From Spirochaetales bacterium (GTDB lineage: Bacteria; Spirochaetota; Spirochaetia; DSM-27196; SLST01), in contig SLST01000215.1 in assembly GCA_007130265.1 (NCBI GenBank), forward strand, positions 1-6,183: a stretch of DNA of 6,183 nucleotides, in the 5' to 3' direction. Below, piece after piece: positions 1 to 5,357 of the stretch. Position 1 is the stretch's first letter; every line of letters begins with the position of its first letter. A program made the translations under genes and the position numbers. Under the pieces are notes generated by a model. The model did no database searches. It had not been told where the DNA came from and worked only from the letters and a program-made list of their open reading frames with translations.

Positions 1-80
1 ACGACGATCGACAACAGAAGCGAGATCAGGTAGATTCGCCCCGGCCCATGGCGCATCATTTCTTTCATGCACGCCATCAT
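1..80 (-). CDS. N-terminus of a putative membrane protein (partial, runs off left edge)
   Basis: Reading the minus strand from position 80 gives an open frame to the window edge with 26 complete codons. It starts with a cluster of methionines (residues 1, 2, 5, 8 and 9), then a basic stretch RHGPGR, then a hydrophobic run IYLISLLLSIV. That is the look of a signal anchor or first transmembrane helix with positively charged residues on the cytoplasmic side. The start is uncertain because no clear Shine-Dalgarno precedes any of the five ATGs; the one at 66-68 or 57-59 would also fit. The gene diverges from slyD. It could be a transporter permease or another inner-membrane protein, but the fragment is too short to name a family. 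Moderate confidence that it is a real gene, based on the charged-then-hydrophobic pattern and the divergent layout. Confidence 0.5.
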   Translation of the reverse strand, partial: MMACMKEMMRHGPGRIYLISLLLSIV

Positions 81-119
81 AGTGGAAGTTGGACATTCTG
101 GAAAGCTTTTTTGACTCTT

Positions 120-161
120 TTGCCGACCGGCAACCTCGGGGCGCCGATCGATTGCCGGTCG
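120..161. repeat. Nested inverted repeats (TTGCCG) in divergent intergenic region
   Basis: TTGCCG (120-125) and CGGCAA (128-133) form a perfect 14-base palindrome with a 2-base centre. CGACCGGCAA (124-133) is also the exact reverse complement of TTGCCGGTCG (152-161), so a 10-bp stem with an 18-base loop is possible. Three half-sites therefore share the TTGCCG core. The position between two divergent genes fits an operator. A transcription terminator is unlikely because both flanking genes point away and no T-run follows. The regulator is unknown. Confidence 0.45.
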
Positions 162-210
162 CAGGCCGCCCCGCCTTGCTCCCGTCACACGGTGATAGTA
201 GGTTGTGGTG

Positions 211-216
211 AGGAGG
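211..216 (+). promoter_or_regulatory. Shine-Dalgarno AGGAGG for slyD
   Basis: AGGAGG lies 4 bases before the ATG at 221. It decides the slyD start, which also matches the N-terminus of known SlyD proteins. Confidence 0.85.
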
Positions 217-220
217 CTCC

Positions 221-703
221 ATGCAGATCACGCAGGACAGAGTCGTGACCATCGCGTACACGTTGAAGGACGACGAAGGCCAGGTTCTCGATACTTCTGA
301 AGCAAACGGAGATTTCTCGTATCTTCACGGACATCAGAACATCGTAGATGGGCTCGAGGAGGCGCTCGAGGGGAAGGAGTCCGGAGATTCGGTGCAGGCA
401 ACGGTATCGCCGGAGAAGGGGTACGGTAGCCGTCACGACCAGCTGGTCTTCACCGTCCCCCGGTCCAACATGCCGGAGGGTGAGCTGATGTCGGGCATGC
501 AGTTTGCAGCGCAGGACAAGGAAGGCAACCAGCAGGTCGTCACGCTCGTCGACGTCGGAGACGAGGAAGTCAAGCTCGACGCCAACCATCCGCTCGCCGG
601 ACAGACGTTGCACTTCGACGTGACGGTCAACGACGTTCGGGAAGCAAACAGCGAGGAGATCGAGCACGGCCACGTCCACGACCCGGATACGCCGCACGAG
701 TAG
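221..703 (+). CDS. slyD: SlyD-type FKBP peptidyl-prolyl cis-trans isomerase
   Basis: A cytoplasmic folding enzyme that catalyses prolyl cis-trans isomerisation and acts as a chaperone. The 160-residue protein follows the SlyD plan. An FKBP domain (about 1-70) contains Y13, the signature YLHGHQNIVDGLEEALEG (34-51) and YG at 68-69. The inserted 'IF' chaperone flap covers about 73-119. The FKBP fold then closes with NHPLAGQTLHFDVTV (122-136) and VREA. No signal peptide is present. In E. coli SlyD a long His/Cys-rich tail binds nickel. Here the tail is cut to GHVHDPDTPHE with three histidines and no cysteine, so strong Ni binding and a hydrogenase maturation role look unlikely. It is followed by araA on the same strand after 56 bases, with no functional link that I can see. 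The family call is secure; substrates are unknown. Confidence 0.95.
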   Translation: MQITQDRVVTIAYTLKDDEGQVLDTSEANGDFSYLHGHQNIVDGLEEALEGKESGDSVQATVSPEKGYGSRHDQLVFTVPRSNMPEGELMSGMQFAAQDKEGNQQVVTLVDVGDEEVKLDANHPLAGQTLHFDVTVNDVREANSEEIEHGHVHDPDTPHE

Positions 704-715
704 AACGGCGGCTTC

Positions 716-744
716 TTGACGGAGCACCGTCACCGTCGTAGTCT
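716..744 (+). promoter_or_regulatory. Candidate sigma-70 promoter for araA
   Basis: TTGACG (716-721, 5 of 6 matches to the -35 consensus), a 17-base spacer, then TAGTCT (739-744), which keeps only the TA...T positions of the -10. Transcription would start near 751, giving a leader of about 9 bases beginning at the Shine-Dalgarno. The weak -10 keeps confidence low; araA could instead be co-transcribed with slyD. Confidence 0.35.
717..732 (+). repeat. Perfect hairpin between slyD and araA
   Basis: TGACGG (717-722) pairs exactly with CCGTCA (727-732) around the loop AGCA. No T-run follows, so it is a poor intrinsic terminator for slyD. It overlaps the candidate -35 of araA (716-721), so an operator role is possible. 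A 6-bp stem is short and could be chance. Confidence 0.35.
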
Positions 745-750
745 GCCGAT

Positions 751-755
751 GGAGG
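751..755 (+). promoter_or_regulatory. Shine-Dalgarno GGAGG for araA
   Basis: GGAGG is 4 bases upstream of the ATG at 760 and supports that start. Confidence 0.8.
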
Positions 756-759
756 CGCT

Positions 760-2271
760 ATGGCGGACACGAAGATCGAACAGCTCTGGTTTGTAACCGG
801 AAGTCAGCATCTCTACGGTGAGGAAACGCTGAAGGCCGTCGCCGACGACGCGCGCCGCATCGCGCAGGAGCTCGATGCGGCGGACAGCATCCCGGTCAAG
901 GTTGCCTGCGGTCCGGTCGTAACCACTGCGCAGGAGATCCGCGCGATCTGCCGCAAGGCGAACGACGACGAGTCGTGTATCGGTCTTGTGCTCTGGATGC
1001 ACACGTTCTCTCCCGCGAAAATGTGGATTTCAGGCCTTCTCACGCTCGAGAAGCCGTTCGTACACTTCCACACGCAGCATAACCGCGACATACCCTGGGA
1101 CACGATCGACATGGACTTCATGAATCTGAACCAGTCGGCGCACGGCGGGCGCGAGTTCGGGTTCATAGCGTCGCGGCTGAATCTCCGGCGCACGGTCGTG
1201 GTCGGACACTGGGAGGATTCGCAGGTCCTCGCCGAACTCGGAACGTGGGCCCGCGCCGCGAGGGGTCTACAAGAGACTCGCACGATGAAGGTCGCCCGTT
1301 TCGGCGACAACATGCGGCAGGTCGCCGTCACCGAAGGAGACAAGGTCGCCGCGCAGGCCCGGTTCGGCTACGAGGTCAACGGCTACGGCGTCGGAGATCT
1401 CGTCGCAGCGGTTCAGGAGGTCGCCGACGCCGATGTCGGTCGACTCGCCGACGAATACGAGTCGGAGTACGAACTTGCCGGGGCCCTTCGTAAGGAAGGC
1501 GAGATGCGCGATTCACTGTTCGCACAGGCGCGGATCGAGCTCGGCATGCGGGTCTTTCTCGAGGCCGGCGGTTACCGGGCGTTCACCACGACGTTCGAAG
1601 ACCTGCACGGCCTGCCCCAGCTCCCCGGTCTCGCGGTCCAGCGGCTGATGGCCGACGGCTACGGATTCGGCGCGGAAGGCGACTGGAAGACCGCTGCGCT
1701 CGTGAGAACGATGAAGGTCATGGGCGAGGGTCTCCCCGGCGGAACATCCTTCATGGAGGACTACACCTACCACCTCGACCCGGCCAATCCCCTCGTACTC
1801 GGCGCACATATGCTCGAAGTCTGCCCGTCGATCAGCTCCGGGAAGGCACGACTGGAGATCCATCCGCTGTCGATCGGAGGCAAGGCCGACCCGGTTCGCC
1901 TCGTGTTCGACGTCGGTCCGGCGCCGGCCCTGAACGCCACGCTCGTCGACCTGGGGTACCGGTTCCGCATCATCGTCAACGAGGTAGAGGTGGTCACGCC
2001 GCCTCACGATTTGCCGCACCTTCCGGTCGCACGAGTCGTCTGGAAGGCGCTGCCGTCGCTGAAAGAGGCGGCCGGATGCTGGATACTCGCCGGTGGGGCG
2101 CATCACACGGGCTTCAGCACGAGCGTGACGACCGAGATGCTCGAGATCTACGCGCAGATGCTTGGAACTGAGTTCCTGTTGATCGACCGCGACACGAACA
2201 CCCGCGGATTCAGGAAGGAGCTCCTGTGGAACGAGGCCGCGTTCCGCATCGGGTCGGACGGGAGGTACTGA
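760..2271 (+). CDS. araA: L-arabinose isomerase
   Basis: Converts L-arabinose to L-ribulose, the first step of cytoplasmic L-arabinose catabolism; the enzyme uses Mn2+ and often also isomerises D-galactose to tagatose. The 503-residue length matches the E. coli enzyme (about 500). The N-terminus has the family signature WFVTGSQHLYGEETL (10-24), followed by WMHTFSPAKMWISGL (79-93), FHTQHNRDIPW (103-113) and DFMNLNQSAHGGREFGF (119-135). The four metal ligands known from E. coli AraA are in place: E306 (GAEGDWK), E333 (FMEDYTYH), H350 (LGAH) and the histidine of GGAHHT (448/449). The gene looks intact and active. It is an orphan here: no ribulokinase, ribulose-5-phosphate epimerase, arabinose transporter or AraC/AraR regulator is in the window. 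The rest of the pathway must lie elsewhere, or the sugar substrate may differ. Confidence 0.97.
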   Translation: MADTKIEQLWFVTGSQHLYGEETLKAVADDARRIAQELDAADSIPVKVACGPVVTTAQEIRAICRKANDDESCIGLVLWMHTFSPAKMWISGLLTLEKPFVHFHTQHNRDIPWDTIDMDFMNLNQSAHGGREFGFIASRLNLRRTVVVGHWEDSQVLAELGTWARAARGLQETRTMKVARFGDNMRQVAVTEGDKVAAQARFGYEVNGYGVGDLVAAVQEVADADVGRLADEYESEYELAGALRKEGEMRDSLFAQARIELGMRVFLEAGGYRAFTTTFEDLHGLPQLPGLAVQRLMADGYGFGAEGDWKTAALVRTMKVMGEGLPGGTSFMEDYTYHLDPANPLVLGAHMLEVCPSISSGKARLEIHPLSIGGKADPVRLVFDVGPAPALNATLVDLGYRFRIIVNEVEVVTPPHDLPHLPVARVVWKALPSLKEAAGCWILAGGAHHTGFSTSVTTEMLEIYAQMLGTEFLLIDRDTNTRGFRKELLWNEAAFRIGSDGRY

Positions 2272-2319
2272 AGACCCGCCTGAGGAGCGTGAAAAGCCGT
2301 ACCTTTTTGCCCCGAGCCT

Positions 2320-2328
2320 TGGTATAAT
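2320..2328 (+). promoter_or_regulatory. Extended -10 promoter for the 2338 gene
   Basis: TGGTATAAT is a perfect extended -10 (TGnTATAAT) with the hexamer at 2323-2328. No good -35 is found 16-18 bases upstream (TACCTT at 2300-2305), which extended -10 promoters can do without. Transcription would start near 2334-2336, 2-4 bases before the ATG at 2338. A near-perfect inverted repeat, CCGAGCC (2312-2318) and GGCTTGG (2330-2336), flanks the box and might be an operator. Confidence 0.65.
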
Positions 2329-2337
2329 GGGCTTGGA

Positions 2338-3114
2338 ATGGAAGACTACAGGGATGATTCGGGGTCTCGGCGCAAACAGGTGCGCCGAAACATCGAGACG
2401 CTGCAGGGAAAGCTCAAGACGACGCGGAACCCGTTTCAGCAGAGCTCGATTGCCGGAGAGCTCGGCAAGCTGGAACAGGAACAGATGCAGCTCGACTCGC
2501 TGTTCGACGAGGAAGCCGCGCCGGAAGCCGCCGAAGAGGCGCCGCAGGAGCAGTTTCCCCTTCTCAACCGGATCTACCAGGAGCACCCGAACCTTCTCAA
2601 GAAGGCCCAGCACCTCGAGCGAGACATACGGGCTGCGATTCTGTACATGGACTACTTCGAGCGGGAGTTCCTGGGCATGTTCACAAGCCGCAGGATGCGG
2701 CTCGACGTGAAGTACTCGGTCGAGCGCGACTCGTTCTACGATCTTCTGCACCAGGTCTCGCGCAGCCTGAAGAATTACCGCACGGAAGCCGACCGCATCG
2801 CCTCAGGGTCGTACACCAAGCAGTATGAGGCGGATATTCTGAAGCGCAAGGTGGAGATGCGCCACGCAGTCCTGGTCGAGATCGACCGGTTCTTCCGGAA
2901 GCTGCGTCGGTTCGCCAAGGAGCTCATCGCGGACATCGACGGTGACGGACTGCTCTGCCAGAATCCGGAGGCCGAACTCGGTTACTCCAGGTTAGACGAA
3001 GAACGGCTGCTGAAGGGTCGCACGGTCGAAGACGGAATCCGAACGCTCCTCGAGTACGCGACTGAGGCGGTCGAGTACCTCGACATCCCGGAGTTTCAGC
3101 ACCGCCCCTTGTAG
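2338..3114 (+). CDS. Conserved-looking helical protein of unknown function
   Basis: I do not recognise this 258-residue protein. It is cytoplasmic by appearance: no signal peptide and no membrane segment. Residues 10-55 are basic then Gln/Glu-rich with heptad-like spacing, suggesting a coiled coil. Residues 57-72 form an Ala/Glu/Pro linker. The rest (about 75-250) is predicted mostly helical and rich in charged and aromatic residues, including YMDYFEREFLGMF (103-115) and RFFRKLRRFAKEL (184-196). DIDGDG at 199-204 resembles the start of a calcium-binding EF-hand loop, but position 12 is proline. The ATG at 2338 is close to forced: the in-frame stop at 2290-2292 is followed by no other start codon. 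It has no Shine-Dalgarno and sits 9 bases after a TATAAT box, so it may be translated from a leaderless mRNA. Real gene with high confidence; function unknown. Confidence 0.85.
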   Translation: MEDYRDDSGSRRKQVRRNIETLQGKLKTTRNPFQQSSIAGELGKLEQEQMQLDSLFDEEAAPEAAEEAPQEQFPLLNRIYQEHPNLLKKAQHLERDIRAAILYMDYFEREFLGMFTSRRMRLDVKYSVERDSFYDLLHQVSRSLKNYRTEADRIASGSYTKQYEADILKRKVEMRHAVLVEIDRFFRKLRRFAKELIADIDGDGLLCQNPEAELGYSRLDEERLLKGRTVEDGIRTLLEYATEAVEYLDIPEFQHRPL

Positions 3115-3121
3115 CCGGTCC

Positions 3122-3131
3122 GTCGGCCGAC
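3122..3131. repeat. 10-bp palindrome between convergent genes
   Basis: GTCGGCCGAC is a perfect palindrome in the 21-base gap between the two converging stop codons. No T-run lies on either side, so it is not a recognisable intrinsic terminator. It could be a weak bidirectional transcription end or chance in GC-rich DNA. Confidence 0.25.
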
Positions 3132-3135
3132 CTGC

Positions 3136-5271
3136 TCAGATACCTACGCGCATCGCGAGCCCGGGATTCCGGTCGATGAGCTCGAGCGCGTCATCCCGGT
3201 TCATGAAGAGCGCTTCCACGGGCCGGACGGCGGTATAGGTGTACTGCGACGACTCGCCCCGCATGATCCGGTGGAGCAGCCCGATCGTCTCGCCCCGCTC
3301 GATCGTACGCTTCTGTCCGTCTCCGTTCCACACCTCCACCTGCCCGTCGGTCACCACATAGAGACCGGGCAACGGCTCGCCCTCCTCGAGAATCGTCGTC
3401 GACCCGGGGAATGAGCACGGCTCGAGGTAGCTCTCGAGCCACATCCGCTGATAGTCCGAGAGGTGCGCGAATGCCTCGCTCTCGACGAGGAGGTTCCACG
3501 TGCGGTTGTCGCGACGGTCGATGATACGCTGCAGCACGCGCCCGAACTCGGTCCCGGAGACGAAGTTCACGAATCGGTCGCGCGGGATGACGATCGTCTC
3601 GAGCTCGGTATCCGCGACGATGTCGGCCGTGCGGGTACTCCCGGTCAGAAGCGCGACCTCGCCGAAGTACTCGTAGGCGCCGAGCTGCTTTCCGCGGACG
3701 AGGTTCTCCTTCATGACGCTCGCATTGCCCCACTCGATGATATAGAAGTAGTCGCCCTTCGTGCCTTCCTCGATCACCTTTTCACCGCGGGTGAAGTGAC
3801 GCCGCTCAATGATGCTCAGGAACTCCTGCACCTTCTTCACCGGCAGCGACTCGAAGAAGTCAAGCCGTTTCAGGATGTCGAGAGCACGATACGCCTCCTC
3901 GTACACCGACGGCTCGGTGGGGAAGAAGAGCGTGTTCTCGACCCCAAAGGTCGCCCGCTGGAGCGAGGTGTCGCCGATCTTGTTGAAGTCCTTCTGCGCG
4001 ATATGGTAGACCACGATGCGTTGCTGGACGTCCTCGGGGAGCGACGCGAGATAGGCGAGCGGGGTGTGCAGCGGCGCAATCCCCGACTCATGATAGATAA
4101 CGTCGCTCTCCCACGGGAAGTTCTGCAGCTGCTCGAACCGCTCCTCGCTCATCTTGCCCTGCTCGAGCATCTTTCGCTGGACCGCAGGGTCTGCCTGGTG
4201 GTCCGACGAATAGACGAAGCTCTTACCCTGGAAGCTCAGACGGAACCCCATCGTGGGAATCGAGTGCAGCGCGTAGAAGATGTCGAACTCGCCGCCGTGA
4301 ATCGTGAGCGGCCGGCCTATGTAGATCGGTTGGAAGGAGAAGAGTCGCCGCAGGTGCTCGGGCGACTCACCGGAGAAGGCCGAGTACTTGCGCAGGAAGC
4401 TCTCCATGACCGTCTTCGTCGTGTGGATCGTCACCCGGCCCTCTTCAAGAATCTTCTGAAAGGTGCCGGCGTCGTGATCAGCGTGACAATGCGTGAGGAT
4501 GATGCTGTCTATGAACTTTGGATTGACGTTCGACGAGAGCAGCCACTCGGTGGAGTTGACCGGCGGGTCGACCATGATGCCGTTGTGGTTGAGCCAGATA
4601 ATGAAGCCCGACGTGTTGTCCGCAGGATCGAACCCGTGACTGGGGCCCAGGCAGGTGACCCCGAAGCGCGGCGGCTTGAAGGGCTCAGGCAGGCTCTGGC
4701 CGACGTCGAACCGCGCGGTGTAACTCACGCGGCCGGGCACCGTCGCGATGTGCTCCTTACCGTCACGCACCTCGTAGTCGTCGTCCTCGTTGATCGTGAT
4801 CGTCACATCGCCGATCCGGATGCTGCCGTCCGAGAAGGGCCGGTAGCGGAAGAGGCTCTTCAGGTTGAGGTCGCCGCGGAAGAAGGTGAGCTCGCCGCGG
4901 ATGTCCGGCACGAACACGTCGTCGCCTATGTCGATCGAGTCGTCGCGCAGGTCGAAGTTGCGCGGACCGAACACCGCCTCCTGAAGCGCGGTCGCAAGGA
5001 GCCGTGCCTGCGCGTAGGTACCGCAGATGAGCGGACGCTGACCGCGGATGAAGAAGTGATAGTAGATGGGGAACTCCATGTCCGCGACGTTGATGCCCTT
5101 GCTCCAGTTGAACATCTCCCGCGGCAGCACAAAAATACCCGGAACGCCCTCCTCGGTCGTCAGCGAGTCCTTGATCGTCTCCGGCGGCGCGCCGAACTGG
5201 ATGCACCCCGCCGACGTCGCGACGACGTAGCCACCCCGCGGCAATTCGTTGTATCTACCTTTTTCACCCAT
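3136..5271 (-). CDS. Metallo-beta-lactamase-fold hydrolase fused to two cyclic-nucleotide-binding domains
   Basis: A 711-residue soluble protein of three parts. Residues 1-190 are an N-terminal region I cannot assign, opening with the motif CIQFGAPPETIKD (23-35). Residues about 200-450 are a metallo-beta-lactamase fold with HCHADH (H261, H263, D265, H266), H336, D357 (YSSDH) and H423, a complete dinuclear metal site. HE (394-395), H402 (LHTPLAYLA) and H423 resemble the C-terminal part of RNase Z and class II cAMP phosphodiesterases. Residues about 470-580 are a CNB domain with an intact phosphate-binding cassette, FGEVALLTGSTRTA (536-549), with E538 and R547 available for ribose and phosphate. 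A second CNB fold (about 595-700) lacks FGE and the cassette arginine. I infer a cNMP-regulated hydrolase, possibly acting on a phosphodiester; the substrate is unknown. The start at 5271 is preferred over the in-frame ATG at 5331 because AAAGGA precedes it and the longer form would run through both divergent promoters. Confidence 0.93.
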   Translation of the reverse strand: MGEKGRYNELPRGGYVVATSAGCIQFGAPPETIKDSLTTEEGVPGIFVLPREMFNWSKGINVADMEFPIYYHFFIRGQRPLICGTYAQARLLATALQEAVFGPRNFDLRDDSIDIGDDVFVPDIRGELTFFRGDLNLKSLFRYRPFSDGSIRIGDVTITINEDDDYEVRDGKEHIATVPGRVSYTARFDVGQSLPEPFKPPRFGVTCLGPSHGFDPADNTSGFIIWLNHNGIMVDPPVNSTEWLLSSNVNPKFIDSIILTHCHADHDAGTFQKILEEGRVTIHTTKTVMESFLRKYSAFSGESPEHLRRLFSFQPIYIGRPLTIHGGEFDIFYALHSIPTMGFRLSFQGKSFVYSSDHQADPAVQRKMLEQGKMSEERFEQLQNFPWESDVIYHESGIAPLHTPLAYLASLPEDVQQRIVVYHIAQKDFNKIGDTSLQRATFGVENTLFFPTEPSVYEEAYRALDILKRLDFFESLPVKKVQEFLSIIERRHFTRGEKVIEEGTKGDYFYIIEWGNASVMKENLVRGKQLGAYEYFGEVALLTGSTRTADIVADTELETIVIPRDRFVNFVSGTEFGRVLQRIIDRRDNRTWNLLVESEAFAHLSDYQRMWLESYLEPCSFPGSTTILEEGEPLPGLYVVTDGQVEVWNGDGQKRTIERGETIGLLHRIMRGESSQYTYTAVRPVEALFMNRDDALELIDRNPGLAMRVGI

Positions 5272-5277
5272 AGCTTG

Positions 5278-5283
5278 TCCTTT
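5278..5283 (-). promoter_or_regulatory. Shine-Dalgarno AAAGGA deciding the start at 5271
   Basis: On the minus strand AAAGGA is followed by a 6-base spacer and the ATG at 5271-5269. None of the three upstream in-frame ATGs (5331, 5322, 5286) has a comparable site. This supports a protein of 711 rather than 731 residues. Confidence 0.7.
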
Positions 5284-5286
5284 CAT

Positions 5287-5314
5287 AGTATAGGGCAGGT
5301 CCGCTCGATGTGCA
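5287..5314 (-). promoter_or_regulatory. Candidate promoter for the metallo-beta-lactamase/CNB gene
   Basis: On the minus strand TGCACA (5314-5309, 4 of 6 to the -35 consensus), a 16-base spacer and TATACT (5292-5287, 5 of 6 to the -10). Transcription would start near 5281, so the leader would be about 10 bases and barely include the Shine-Dalgarno. It lies back to back with the chorismate mutase promoter. Confidence 0.5.
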
Positions 5315-5321
5315 CGAACCA

Positions 5322-5351
5322 TTTGCAGCATAGAGGTTTCCCCGCTACAGT
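5322..5351 (+). promoter_or_regulatory. Candidate promoter for chorismate mutase (leaderless)
   Basis: TTTGCA (5322-5327, 4 of 6) and TACAGT (5346-5351, 4 of 6) with an 18-base spacer. The predicted transcription start falls at or next to the ATG at 5358, only 6 bases after the -10. Each box is imperfect, so confidence is modest. Confidence 0.4.
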
Positions 5352-5357
5352 CGGGCC

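Larger units (their letters stand above)
81..220. other. Divergent intergenic region upstream of slyD
   Basis: This 140-base stretch separates the left-edge minus-strand gene from slyD. It holds the TTGCCG inverted repeats and the slyD ribosome binding site. I see no convincing -35/-10 pair for slyD. TTGACT at 111-116 has no matching -10 at normal spacing, and GATAGT at 194-199 has no -35. A weak CAGAAT (minus strand, 100-95) could be a -10 for the leftward gene. Confidence 0.5.

Noticed and set aside
48..248. Short plus-strand frame at the left end
   Set aside because: It has no Shine-Dalgarno, runs antisense to the likely membrane protein start, crosses the inverted repeats and overlaps the slyD start.
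185..733. 182-codon minus-strand open frame opposite slyD
   Set aside because: The plus strand encodes an unmistakable SlyD protein with a Shine-Dalgarno; this is its shadow.
2292..2308. AAAAG...CTTTTT as a terminator after araA
   Set aside because: The stem is only 5 bp and mostly A-T, with no GC-rich stem before the T-run; too weak to call.
1513..2751. 412-codon minus-strand open frame across araA and the next gene
   Set aside because: It is antisense to the araA active site and runs through the strong plus-strand promoter; its translation is Arg/Leu/Val-rich with no motif.
5272..5331. Twenty-residue N-terminal extension of the metallo-beta-lactamase/CNB protein from ATG 5331
   Set aside because: It would place the coding region over both divergent promoters and lacks a Shine-Dalgarno; ATG 5271 has AAAGGA at 6 bases.
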